64,000 bases of DNA from Bacteroidales bacterium (GTDB lineage: Bacteria > Bacteroidota > Bacteroidia > Bacteroidales > JAADJA01). Positions 1-7,771 of the stretch are shown here, piece by piece. A program made the translations under genes and the position numbers. The notes under the pieces are model-generated. The model did no database searches. It was not told the origin of the DNA and saw only the letters and a program-made list of their open reading frames with translations. The stretch covers positions 62,001 through 126,000 of the forward strand of contig JAGVPB010000013.1 of assembly GCA_020052415.1 (NCBI GenBank). The letters run 5' to 3'. Each line of letters opens with the position of its first letter. Position 1 is the stretch's first letter.

Positions 1-10
1 AACTTTATCA

Positions 11-1057
11 TTACTTTACACCAACATCAACCTTCATATTTTCACGGAGTTGCAATAACCCGGTCGTAATCACAGTATCGCCGGGCTGAAGCCCTGCACT
101 GACCTGAACTTCCCTTTCGCCACGAATCCCTGTCGTTATATAAACAATCTTTACCATACCGTTTTCACGCACATAGACTTTTTCACCCCTGATATCGGGA
201 ATAATAGCTTCTGACGGTATGATAAGGGCATCGGTTAATTTCTCAATGACGATCTCAACCTTTGCAAATGACCCCGGGAAAATAAGTTTTTCTTTGTTTT
301 GACACCTTGCCCTGATAGAAAGCGAGCGTGTGGAAGGATCTATCTTTGGATCAACAGCATAAACTATTCCTGTAAAAGTACTGTCATAACTATCTGTTTG
401 AAAAAATACTTCAGTGCCGTTTTTGATTTTGCCAAGATATTTTTCGGGAACAGCAAATTCAATTTTTACCGGGTCAACTTCCATCAGTCTTGCGATAAGC
501 ATGGAAGGCGTAGCAAATCCACCAGGGCTTACATATCTCAATCCGATTTGTCCGCTGAAAGGAGCAAATATTTCTGTTTTTGCTATCTGAGATCCGACCA
601 GTTCAATATCTGCTTGTATTACTCCAAGCTGGTTTTTTGCAATGTCCATTTCTTCCTGGCTGATGGCATCAAGTTCCAGAAGTTTAGTTTTCCTGTAAAC
701 ATCCTCTTTTGAAAGAGATACTTCAAGAAGCAATTTTTTTAATTGAGCCTGCAAATCCACATCATTGATCTTGACCAGCAGATCGCCCCTGTTCACCCAG
801 CCTCCTTCGGTAAAGTTTATTTTAACAACTCTGCCAGATACTTCACTCCTGATCTCAATTTCTTCGTTTGCCAATATGGAACCTGTTGTGTAAATTTTGT
901 TTTCTATTTCTTTTGGCATCACAACAACCCCGTTTACATTTACCGGCTTTTGAACCGCCATTCCACTTGCATTAGTGTTCTTTTCTTTGCAGCTTGTGAA
1001 CGCAACAACAAGTAGGATTATCGGCAGGCTGAATACAAATGGTTTAAACGTTCCCAT
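11..1057 (-). CDS. RND efflux periplasmic adaptor (HlyD/MFP family lipoprotein)
   Basis: This is a membrane-fusion protein that would link an inner-membrane RND pump to an outer-membrane channel. Residues 1-23 form a lipoprotein signal with lipobox AFTSC (Cys23). A biotinyl-lipoyl-like segment follows (about 65-100, with EVSGRVVKINFTEGGWVNRG), then a short helical hairpin (about 105-145) and beta-barrel domains ending in the typical GLQPGDTVITTGL stretch. The 348 aa length is normal for the family. The gene runs off toward position 1 with its stop at 11, so the pump gene expected downstream lies outside the window. The substrate (metal or drug) cannot be told from this protein. The start at 1057 is supported by the lipobox spacing and by a -7 box at 1097-1104. 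Confidence 0.88.
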   Translation of the reverse strand: MGTFKPFVFSLPIILLVVAFTSCKEKNTNASGMAVQKPVNVNGVVVMPKEIENKIYTTGSILANEEIEIRSEVSGRVVKINFTEGGWVNRGDLLVKINDVDLQAQLKKLLLEVSLSKEDVYRKTKLLELDAISQEEMDIAKNQLGVIQADIELVGSQIAKTEIFAPFSGQIGLRYVSPGGFATPSMLIARLMEVDPVKIEFAVPEKYLGKIKNGTEVFFQTDSYDSTFTGIVYAVDPKIDPSTRSLSIRARCQNKEKLIFPGSFAKVEIVIEKLTDALIIPSEAIIPDIRGEKVYVRENGMVKIVYITTGIRGEREVQVSAGLQPGDTVITTGLLQLRENMKVDVGVK

Positions 1058-1096
1058 GATATAATTCCGAAATAGTTTAATAACGGTATGCTATTG

Positions 1097-1104
1097 CAAA
1101 AATA
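1097..1104 (-). promoter_or_regulatory. -7 box for the RND adaptor gene
   Basis: On the minus strand this reads TATTTTTG, a perfect TAnnTTTG Bacteroidota -7 box, about 40 nt before the ATG at 1057. No convincing -33 TTTG was seen at the usual distance. Confidence 0.4.
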
Positions 1105-1205
1105 TATTTATTTACACTTCTGACTCTCGAAAATTTATATCGTAACTACGGGCTAATTTCAATTTCCCGGTATCGCTAGTCCAATGTCATTAAGTTAAGC
1201 AACCT

Positions 1206-1356
1206 GTTATAGTTCTGTATCACCCCTTCGGGGTTTTTATTAAACAATTGTAAATATTTTCTATAATACTATCATCCCTTCGGGATTTTTAAAGCCTGAA
1301 AGGCTGATATTATTATAGATATCAAATTATTAGAAGGAAAATAACCCAGAAAGGGT
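1206..1356. repeat. Cluster of four small stem-loops in a 320-bp gene-free gap
   Basis: The gap between the adaptor and aconitase (1058-1378) holds four short hairpins: ACCCC-TTCG-GGGT (1222-1234) and ATCCC-TTCG-GGAT (1274-1286), both followed by T runs on the plus strand, then AGCC-TGAAA-GGCT (1293-1305) and ACCC-AGAA-AGGGT (about 1344-1356). Both flanking genes are on the minus strand, so the plus-strand T runs do not terminate either of them. This looks like a dispersed intergenic repeat cluster. I see no gene here. Confidence 0.5.
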
Positions 1357-1378
1357 GACATTATTTGACAAATTCTCA

Positions 1379-3664
1379 TTAATTTATTTTTCGACCTGAC
1401 TGCTGATTTTGCAATTTGATCAGATTTAAAGCGCTTCCTGCCTTAAACCATTCAAACTGATTTTCATTATAGGTATGATTTGCAGGGATTTTTTCATTCG
1501 TCCCATCCTTGTGATTCAAAATAACAGTAAATGTCTTTAACGGGGAAAATGACTCCAGTCCAAGTATATCAATAGTGTCATCCTCTCTAACTTTATAATA
1601 ATCTTCCTTGTCGGCAAAAGTCAATGCAAGCATTCCCTGCTTTTTGAGGTTGGTTTCGTGTATTCTTGCGAATGATTTTACAAGAACTACTTTAACGCCC
1701 AAATGCCGGGGTTCCATAGCCGCATGTTCGCGGGATGAACCTTCACCGTAGTTTTCATCGCCGATGACAACCGAACTGTATCCTTTTGCTTTATAAGCCC
1801 TTGCGGTTGCCGGGACCGGTTCATAATTACCCGTAATTGCGTTTTTAACGTTATTGATCTTTTCATTAAAAGAATTGACTGCGCCAATCAACATATTGTC
1901 TGAAATATTATCGAGGTGCCCTCTGAATCTGAGCCAGGGGCCGGCCATTGAAATGTGGTCGGTAGTGCATTTGCCTTTGGCTTTAATCAATAATTTTAAA
2001 CCTTTGATATCTTTCCCATCCCATGCCGGAAATGGACTAAGCAACTGGAGCCGTTCGGAATCCTGTTGGACAACAACCTCTATTATACTCCCGTCCTTTG
2101 AAGGAGCCTCATAACCGTTATCCTCAACGGCAAAACCATTCACAGGCATTTCTATACCCTGAGGTTCATCCAATTTTACTTTTTCACCGCGCTCATTCAC
2201 GAGGTAATCGGTTAAGGGATTAAAGGCCAGGTCACCGGCAATAGCAAAAGCGGTGACGATTTCAGGAGATGCAACAAAGCCATGAGTATTGGGATTACCA
2301 TCATTTCGTTTCGCAAAATTCCGGTTAAAGGAGGTCATGATCGAATTTTTTTCCTGCTTATCGGCATTGTGTCGCGCCCACTGCCCGATGCATGGGCCAC
2401 AGGCATTGGCAAGTACGACTCCGCCGATTTTTTCAAAAATATTCAGGTAACCGTCTCTCTCAACGGTATATCTCACCTGCTCTGAACCTGGAGTTACAGT
2501 AAATCCAGATTTCACTTTCAGGTTTTTATCCAAAGCCTGTTGTGCAACCGAGGCTGCGCGGGTAATATCTTCATAACTGCTGTTGGTGCATGAACCGATC
2601 AATCCCACTTCTAATTTTTGAGGCCAGCCGTTTTCTTTGACTGCTTTGGCAAATTCCGAAACCGGCGTTGCAAGATCAGGCGTAAAGGGTCCGTTGATGT
2701 ATGGTTCCAACTCCGACAGGTTGATCTCAATGACCTGGTCGAAATATTTTTCAGGATGAATATAAACTTCCTGATCGCCATTAAGATGTTGTGCTATTTT
2801 ATCTGCTTCATTTGCCACATCTGATCTTCCTGTTCCTTTCAGGTATTCAGCCATCTTTTTATCATAGCCAAAAATGGAAGTTGTCGCTCCTATTTCAGCT
2901 CCCATATTGCAGATTGTTCCTTTTCCCGTACAGGATAAGCTTTCAGCTCCTTCCCCAAAATATTCGAGGATAGCGCCTGTTCCTCCTTTTACTGTAAGAA
3001 TTCCGGCCACTTTTAATATTACATCCTTTGAGGATGTCCAGCCGCTCAGCTTTCCGGTTAGCTTTACTCCGATGAGTTTCGGGAATTTAAGCTCCCAGGG
3101 CATACCCGCCATTACATCCACAGCATCCGCTCCGCCAACGCCGATGGCAATCATTCCAAGCCCGCCGGCATTTACCGTATGCGAATCGGTTCCGATCATC
3201 ATCCCTCCCGGAAAAGCATAATTTTCAAGGATAACCTGGTGAATAATGCCCGCCCCGGGTTTCCAGAATCCGATGCCATATTTATTCGAAACTGAAGAAA
3301 GAAAATCATAAACTTCCCTGTTTATATTTATCGCTGTTTCGAGGTCCGACTTGGCTCCTGACTTCGCCTGTATCAGGTGGTCGCAATGAACTGTAGAAGG
3401 AACTGCAACCGTATTTCTTCCGGCCTGCATAAACTGAAGCAATGCCATTTGTGCCGTTGCATCCTGCATGGCGACCCGGTCGGGATTGAAATCCACATAC
3501 GATTTTCCCCTTTCGAAACTCACACCGGCATCACCAACCGCAAGATGAGAATACAAAATCTTTTCAGTAAGTGTAAGGGGCCTTCCGGCAACTTTACGGG
3601 CTGCTTCTATCCTTTCAGGAATTATAGCATAAAGCCTTTTTATCATTTCAAGATCGAATGTCAT
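1379..3664 (-). CDS. acnA: Aconitate hydratase (mitochondrial-type)
   Basis: This enzyme converts citrate to isocitrate in the TCA cycle using a 4Fe-4S cluster in the cytoplasm. At 761 aa it matches mitochondrial-type aconitases. Cluster cysteines are visible in [12 protein letters not shown] and in the paired motif [11 protein letters not shown]. The substrate-binding swivel domain is at the C-terminus ([20 protein letters not shown]). The start [12 protein letters not shown] agrees with the family. A perfect -7 box lies about 95 nt upstream. It is a single gene, with no operon partner on the same strand nearby except the adaptor 320 bp downstream. The symbol acnA is used loosely, since many Bacteroidota annotate this mitochondrial-type enzyme simply as aconitate hydratase. 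Confidence 0.96.
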   Translation of the reverse strand: MTFDLEMIKRLYAIIPERIEAARKVAGRPLTLTEKILYSHLAVGDAGVSFERGKSYVDFNPDRVAMQDATAQMALLQFMQAGRNTVAVPSTVHCDHLIQAKSGAKSDLETAININREVYDFLSSVSNKYGIGFWKPGAGIIHQVILENYAFPGGMMIGTDSHTVNAGGLGMIAIGVGGADAVDVMAGMPWELKFPKLIGVKLTGKLSGWTSSKDVILKVAGILTVKGGTGAILEYFGEGAESLSCTGKGTICNMGAEIGATTSIFGYDKKMAEYLKGTGRSDVANEADKIAQHLNGDQEVYIHPEKYFDQVIEINLSELEPYINGPFTPDLATPVSEFAKAVKENGWPQKLEVGLIGSCTNSSYEDITRAASVAQQALDKNLKVKSGFTVTPGSEQVRYTVERDGYLNIFEKIGGVVLANACGPCIGQWARHNADKQEKNSIMTSFNRNFAKRNDGNPNTHGFVASPEIVTAFAIAGDLAFNPLTDYLVNERGEKVKLDEPQGIEMPVNGFAVEDNGYEAPSKDGSIIEVVVQQDSERLQLLSPFPAWDGKDIKGLKLLIKAKGKCTTDHISMAGPWLRFRGHLDNISDNMLIGAVNSFNEKINNVKNAITGNYEPVPATARAYKAKGYSSVVIGDENYGEGSSREHAAMEPRHLGVKVVLVKSFARIHETNLKKQGMLALTFADKEDYYKVREDDTIDILGLESFSPLKTFTVILNHKDGTNEKIPANHTYNENQFEWFKAGSALNLIKLQNQQSGRKIN

Positions 3665-3757
3665 TTCTATATTTTGATTTGTGATTATTGAATCAAGCTT
3701 TCAGTGTAAGGTTCAGGAACTATAACTGAAAACAATGAACTGAACTCTTGTGGATGG

Positions 3758-3765
3758 CAAAGATA
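3758..3765 (-). promoter_or_regulatory. -7 box of the aconitase gene
   Basis: The minus strand reads TATCTTTG, a perfect TAnnTTTG match, giving an untranslated leader of roughly 85-90 nt before the ATG at 3664. The leader shows no obvious riboswitch fold. Confidence 0.5.
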
Positions 3766-3861
3766 GAGATTTAACATTTTGAAAATTATACAATAAGCAT
3801 TTTTAAATTTGAATCAATTATTTTCCTAAATTTACTACCTCAAATTTAAACTGAGATTATC

Positions 3862-5211
3862 ATGAAAACAAATAGAATAATTTATCTGCTTGCTGCTTCT
3901 TTTCAATTAGTTTTATTGCATTTGAGTTCGGCTTATGGACAAAAGCCTGTGATGGAACTAACCTTTACCGCTAACTATTATGGACAATATGTTCCGCTGG
4001 ATAGTATTTTAATCGAGAATCTGACACAGGGCGGGGATACCCTGCTTTATTGGCCGGATAGTGTCCTGATATTGGACTATGCGACAGGGGTGAATGAAAA
4101 TCCTTCATCGTCTGTCACTATTTTTGAGGTTGGCCGGAATTACCCGAATCCTTTCTCTGCAAAAACCACATTCAGTATATATTTACCTTTAGAAGATTTT
4201 TTACAGGTAATTGTCTTCAATCCATTGGGGCAAAAGGTAGTTGAATATAAAAATATACTGGAAAGCGGCTATCATTTGTTTACTTTTTTCCCGGGAAACG
4301 AAAATATTTATTTTATGACTGCAACGGTGAGAGGTGCGACTAAATCCTTAAAGATGTTCAGTTTAAGCAGCCGGCTTGCCGATTATTGTTCCCTTTTCTA
4401 TGCAGGAAAAGAGACTGTAACATCCGATTATAAGTCCAACAAAGAAATTACCGATTTCGGATTTTCATTGGGCGATATCCTGCGATTTATCGCTTACGCA
4501 AAAACACCTGTTTTGATCAATGGAAGTGATGTAATTGAAGATGCCCCACTAAGTAATCAAACCTATACTTTTGAAATATTGGAAGGAATTCCCTGCCCCG
4601 GTACACCCACAGTACCCTACGAAGGCCAAACCTACAACACAGTGCAAATAGGCTCCCAGTGCTGGTTTAAGGAAAATCTTAACGTGGGTACGATGATAAA
4701 CGGAAGCGGTAACCAGACAAACAATAGCCAGAAAGAAAAGTATTGTTATGGTGACAATGCGGCAAATTGCGCAACCTACGGAGGGTTATACCAGTGGAAT
4801 GAGATGATGCAGTACAGCACCACGCCCGGTGTTCAAGGAATTTGTCCTTCAGGTTGGCATATACCCACTGATGCAGAATGGTGTACACTAACCCAATTTA
4901 TTGACCCGATGGTAAATTGTAATTCAACAGGATGGAGCGGACAGGTTGTTGGAACTAAAATGAAAAGCACAACAGGCTGGAATTCAGGTGGTAATGGGAC
5001 AAACACATTCGGTTTTACAGCCCTTCCGGGCGGCCGCCGCGACAACAGTGGGGCATTCTACGACATTGGCGGCTACGGTTACTGGTGGTCTTCTACGGAG
5101 GGCTTTACCAGCAGCGCGTGGTTCCGGGTTCTGAGATATAATTCCGCCAATGTAAGCCGTGACTTCGGCGGTAAGGTAGGCGGTCGTAGTGTTCGTTGCC
5201 TTCAGGATTGA
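3862..5211 (+). CDS. FISUMP-domain surface protein with DGR-like variable C-terminus
   Basis: This 449 aa protein begins with a Sec signal peptide (1-26, ending at AYGQ). An internal segment at about 91-140 (NYPNPFSAKTTFSIYLP, then NPLGQKVVEYK) resembles a T9SS-type sorting or beta-sandwich repeat, although that domain is usually C-terminal. From about 250 to the end there is one Fibrobacter succinogenes major paralogous (FISUMP) domain, a C-type-lectin-like fold: YNTVQIGSQCWFKENLNVGT, YQWNEMMQYS, CPSGWHIPTDAEW, and the closing GGRSVRCLQD. The last about 60 codons are rich in NNY codons at variable positions, as in DGR target proteins. Module 4 of the giant FISUMP protein at 52468-57606 is the nearest relative in the window. 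Its ligand and function are unknown. Confidence is high for the domain and lower for the DGR reading. Confidence 0.85.
   Translation: MKTNRIIYLLAASFQLVLLHLSSAYGQKPVMELTFTANYYGQYVPLDSILIENLTQGGDTLLYWPDSVLILDYATGVNENPSSSVTIFEVGRNYPNPFSAKTTFSIYLPLEDFLQVIVFNPLGQKVVEYKNILESGYHLFTFFPGNENIYFMTATVRGATKSLKMFSLSSRLADYCSLFYAGKETVTSDYKSNKEITDFGFSLGDILRFIAYAKTPVLINGSDVIEDAPLSNQTYTFEILEGIPCPGTPTVPYEGQTYNTVQIGSQCWFKENLNVGTMINGSGNQTNNSQKEKYCYGDNAANCATYGGLYQWNEMMQYSTTPGVQGICPSGWHIPTDAEWCTLTQFIDPMVNCNSTGWSGQVVGTKMKSTTGWNSGGNGTNTFGFTALPGGRRDNSGAFYDIGGYGYWWSSTEGFTSSAWFRVLRYNSANVSRDFGGKVGGRSVRCLQD
5026..5208 (+). other. Candidate DGR variable region (VR)
   Basis: This is the 3' end of the FISUMP gene. Constant residues (GFTALPGG, WSST, AW, R.L.YN, SVRC) are interspersed with codons such as GAC, AGT, TAC, GGC, TTC and GGT. 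Those are what adenine-specific mutagenesis of AAC/AAT codons would yield. Compared with module 4 of the paralogue at 53706-54290, the segment just upstream is nearly the same at protein level, while this part differs at most of the NNY positions. No template repeat or reverse transcriptase lies in the window, so this is an inference from codon pattern and position. Confidence 0.45.
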
Positions 5212-5268
5212 AAATCCGATATTTGAAATTTATTATATTTCGCCGGAGACGTAAAATTTTTTTAAAAA

Positions 5269-5379
5269 ATGGAACCTTATGATCAACTGCCTGTTTACAA
5301 AAACTTGCTACGATTTGCTATTAGCAACCTTTTACCCACTGGTTCAAGTCTTCCAACCCTGCCTTGTGTGTTAGCATGA
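5269..5379 (+). pseudogene. Relic of an Avd-like four-helix-bundle gene start
   Basis: An ATG 57 bp after the FISUMP stop opens the reading MEPYDQLPVYKNLLRF. This resembles the start of the Avd-like four-helix-bundle proteins that sit just downstream of DGR target genes in Bacteroidota (typically with an LPVYK or LPIYK motif). The resemblance ends after about 16 residues and the frame stops at codon 37, so the rest of the gene is missing. The match is short and judged from memory of the family, so it could be coincidence. Confidence 0.35.
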
Positions 5380-5592
5380 CCTGGGCCATTCTTAAATTAC
5401 ACATAAAGCAAATCCTATCAAATAAACATACAGAATTTGAAAGCGTAGCTTGAATATCCTTGACTCCTTTGAATTTATAAACAGGCCGGTGTGCGGGATA
5501 ATCCCTCCTTTTGCTCATCTTTGTATCCTTGCCTTTTTACATATAAATAATTCAACCTATGGACTAAACTGCAAACCAAAAGAAAGAAATAA

Positions 5593-5600
5593 TATTTTTG
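5593..5600 (+). promoter_or_regulatory. -7 box deciding the ORF6N gene start
   Basis: TATTTTTG matches TAnnTTTG perfectly. Transcription would start near 5607, which excludes the longer upstream reading from 5450 and supports the ATG at 5621. Confidence 0.5.
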
Positions 5601-5620
5601 CGACTGATAAACAAGAAAAT

Positions 5621-6172
5621 ATGAACGAATCAATAAAAAGAATTGCAATCCCTGATGAAGTGGTAATGAATAAAATATATGTAATCAGAGGTGTAAAAGT
5701 TATGTTGGACAGGGATTTAGCGGAACTTTACGGAGTAGAAACGAAATATTTAAAAAGACAAGTAAAAAGAAACATGGTACGTTTTCCTGAAGACTTCATG
5801 TTCGAGTTAACAGGACAGGAGTTTCAAGATTGGAGGAGCCAATTTGTCACCTCCAACAATGATAAAAAAGGACTTCGTTATGCACCTTATGCTTTTACGG
5901 AAGATGGCGTGGCACAATTATCGACAGTTTTAAATAGTGAAAGGGCAATCAAGGTAAATATACAAATTATTCGGCTGTTCAGTAAAATGCGCAGGATAGC
6001 TCTAACACATAGTGACATTTTGCAAAAGTTAGAAGAGTTAAAAAGAAATGATATTGAACAGGATAAAAAAATAGAACTCATTTTTGAATACCTTAATCAG
6101 TTTGAAAAAGTCAAACATGAAGAACTTAAATTTAAGAACCGGACCCGGATAGGATTTAAACCAGGGCAATAA
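5621..6172 (+). CDS. ORF6N-domain DNA-binding protein (phage antirepressor-like)
   Basis: This 183 aa protein begins with an ORF6N domain (about 10-120): IPDEVVMNKIYVIRGVKVML, DRDLAELYGVETKYLKRQVK, then RFPEDFMFELT and the conserved YAPYAFTEDGVAQLSTVL. A helical coiled region (about 125-165, KLEELKRNDIEQDKKIELIF) follows. ORF6N is known from phage antirepressors and is widespread in Bacteroidota genomes as a cargo gene of accessory regions. The ORF is open upstream to 5450, but the promoter box at 5593-5600 and the family start point to 5621. It sits between the FISUMP/Avd relic and a toxin-antitoxin pair, which fits an accessory block. Its regulatory target is unknown. Confidence 0.85.
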   Translation: MNESIKRIAIPDEVVMNKIYVIRGVKVMLDRDLAELYGVETKYLKRQVKRNMVRFPEDFMFELTGQEFQDWRSQFVTSNNDKKGLRYAPYAFTEDGVAQLSTVLNSERAIKVNIQIIRLFSKMRRIALTHSDILQKLEELKRNDIEQDKKIELIFEYLNQFEKVKHEELKFKNRTRIGFKPGQ

Positions 6173-6317
6173 CACGATACAACGGCTGCTTCTCCGGATT
6201 TATTTACATACCAATCCTATGAAAATCCTGACCATTAAGAAAGGATTAAAAATCTAAGATATATGTTTTCGGATTAACATACGCACTGGCTTTGCCGTAT
6301 ATCCGATTAACCAAAGA

Positions 6318-6665
6318 TCAATAATTAAAATGCTCAAATATCCTTTGCCTGTCCTCAATCTCCTTATCATTCTTATGGTAAAGTTCAACGAAAGTAATTT
6401 GTTGCTCCTGCTTAAAATATGCGTAAACCAACCGTAATCCCGAATTGACACCCCGCCCTTTCAATGCTCTGCAGGCAATCTTTTTCACTTTTATTACGCA
6501 CGTTTCCAATCCCAATCCATCAATACGAAAACTGAATGGTGGTCTTTCATCAGGCAATACTTCCAAAACTTTTTTTACAACATCCAGGTCATCATTAAGC
6601 GTCCTGTATTTTTTTAAAAGGAGCTTTAGATCCTTTTTAAACTCTCCCAGTTCATCAAATGTCAT
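6318..6665 (-). CDS. RelE/ParE-like toxin of a Panacea toxin-antitoxin pair
   Basis: This small basic protein (115 aa) has a RelE-like core: MTFDELGEFKKDLKLLLKKY at the start, a central RIDGLGLETCVIKVKKIACRAL, then GLRLVYAYFKQEQQITFVEL and YHKNDKE, as in mRNA-interferase or gyrase-poison folds of the RelE/ParE superfamily. Its ATG overlaps the antitoxin stop by 4 nt (ATGA), so the two are translationally coupled with the antitoxin first. Family knowledge predicts growth inhibition by mRNA cleavage or gyrase poisoning, but the exact activity cannot be told here. A shorter reading at 6254-6451 is a shadow of this gene. Confidence 0.78.
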   Translation of the reverse strand: MTFDELGEFKKDLKLLLKKYRTLNDDLDVVKKVLEVLPDERPPFSFRIDGLGLETCVIKVKKIACRALKGRGVNSGLRLVYAYFKQEQQITFVELYHKNDKEIEDRQRIFEHFNY

Positions 6666-7483
6666 AGTTCTGCCATTTCTTCCCCATAATTTCTAACAGA
6701 AAAAGGGGGTTCCCGGTAATAAGCCAATTCATAATTAATTTCTTCTCCGTCTTTTGAAGCCCGCCAGGGCATATCATTATGAGAATAATTGCTGATTGCA
6801 GCAGCACTCCAATCGCTCATTTGCTCAACCACTTTATCAATGACTTCTTTTTCACTTGCCTTCAATTCGGTTAAATCTGCTTTTACCAAAGGCAGGTAGC
6901 GGGTTTGGGGATAACCGTGATACTCCGTTTTAACCCTTTTCAGCTGACCTTTATCAATCATCTGATTAATTATTGTATCCAGCCTTTGCGGAACAGGTCC
7001 ATAAGGCAACTTGCGATATTTTGCTCCCGTCAATTGCTCTTCATATAACTCATAATAATTGAAATCGGAAAAATACAGTAGTTTGTAAAGTACCGTTTCA
7101 CCCATATTCGGTTTGCCTGCACACCGTTCAAGAATATATAAAATCACATTTTTAAACTTTTTGACCTGCAAAGCAGGAACTGAAATACGTTCATCAGGCT
7201 TTTTGGTTTTTACCTCTTCCTTTGCTTCTTTTTCCTGTCCACCACGAAAATCTTTCGAAACAAAATCATCCAAAGAAAATCCCAGGGCAAGTGAAAACAT
7301 CTGCAACTCCGGGACTGTTACGCTTCTGTTTCCAAGCTCAATTTGAGCCAGTGACGGTCGGGGTAACCTGACTCTTTTAGCCAAATCTACCTGTGACAGT
7401 CCCTTAATTTTGCGAAGTTCTGCTATTCTATGACCAATTTCTTTTTGCGTCAGTTTTGTGCTCATTTTAATATCGCTTTTCAT
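6662..7483 (-). CDS. XRE + DUF4065 (Panacea/SocA-like) antitoxin
   Basis: This 273 aa protein has an N-terminal XRE helix-turn-helix (about 12-72: GHRIAELRKIKGLSQVDLAK, LPRPSLAQIELGNRSVTVPE). An acidic-basic linker follows, then a DUF4065/Panacea domain (about 105-273: ETVLYKLLYFSDFNYYELY, YRKLPYGPVPQRLDTIINQM, WSAAAISNYSHNDMPW). Panacea is known as a promiscuous antitoxin domain that pairs with many unrelated toxins. The HTH implies autoregulation, and two 18-bp direct repeats lie in front. Met7 (position 7465) is an equally good start, because the -7 box at 7494-7501 leaves only a few nt before Met1. Confidence 0.86.
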   Translation of the reverse strand: MKSDIKMSTKLTQKEIGHRIAELRKIKGLSQVDLAKRVRLPRPSLAQIELGNRSVTVPELQMFSLALGFSLDDFVSKDFRGGQEKEAKEEVKTKKPDERISVPALQVKKFKNVILYILERCAGKPNMGETVLYKLLYFSDFNYYELYEEQLTGAKYRKLPYGPVPQRLDTIINQMIDKGQLKRVKTEYHGYPQTRYLPLVKADLTELKASEKEVIDKVVEQMSDWSAAAISNYSHNDMPWRASKDGEEINYELAYYREPPFSVRNYGEEMAEL

Positions 7484-7493
7484 TCATTAGCGA

Positions 7494-7548
7494 CAAAGAT
7501 AAAAAATTGTTGTGATCAAAAACAAAAAGATGTTGTAATTTCAAACAA
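7494..7548 (-). promoter_or_regulatory. Promoter and candidate operator of the Panacea operon
   Basis: The minus strand has TATCTTTG at 7494-7501 (-7) with a TTTG at 7523-7526 about 21 bp upstream. Overlapping the -33 zone are two direct repeats on the plus strand, TGTTGTGATCAAAAACAA (7508-7525) and TGTTGTAATTTCAAACAA (7531-7548). They match at 14 of 18 positions with a 23-bp period, about two helical turns. This suits binding by the XRE domain of the antitoxin on one face of the DNA. Confidence 0.42.
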
Positions 7549-7643
7549 ATATTTTTTATACTGCGTTGTTTTAGCAAATATCAATATCTAAATTTTACCT
7601 TTATACCATTCAATCCAAAAAAAATGCATTAACAAAAAGTATG

Positions 7644-7651
7644 TATTTTTG
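7644..7651 (+). promoter_or_regulatory. -7 box upstream of the acyl-CoA synthetase gene
   Basis: TATTTTTG is a perfect TAnnTTTG box about 120 nt before the ATG at 7772. No clear -33 element was found. Confidence 0.35.
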
Positions 7652-7771
7652 ACTATTCAAATATGCAACAATATTCCCCGGGTTCTTGAAGGTCATCTTT
7701 TAATGTTCCCAAAAAATAACAAATTATTCAAGTCCTGCAAATATTGAATTACTAATTTATACCGGAATAAA

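Larger units (their letters stand above)
5212..5620. other. Gene-poor gap with degenerate coding traces
   Basis: This 409-bp gap between the FISUMP and ORF6N genes holds the Avd-like start relic at 5269 and a -7 box at 5593. It also contains a minus-strand open frame (5321-5518, 65 codons) whose end, NLRMAQVMLTHKAGLEDLNQ, has a helical look. I could not assign that frame to a family, and it may be chance or another decayed fragment. Confidence 0.4.

Noticed and set aside
1222-1286. Two UUCG stem-loops with T runs as aconitase terminators
   Set aside because: The T runs are on the plus strand while aconitase is on the minus strand, so they do not end that gene.
6254-6451. 65-codon frame inside the RelE-like gene
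   Set aside because: It overlaps the toxin in another frame and has no family match.
3862-7483. Search for a DGR reverse transcriptase or template repeat near the FISUMP gene
   Set aside because: No YxDD-type reverse transcriptase motif and no second copy of the variable region were found in the window, so a complete DGR is not claimed.
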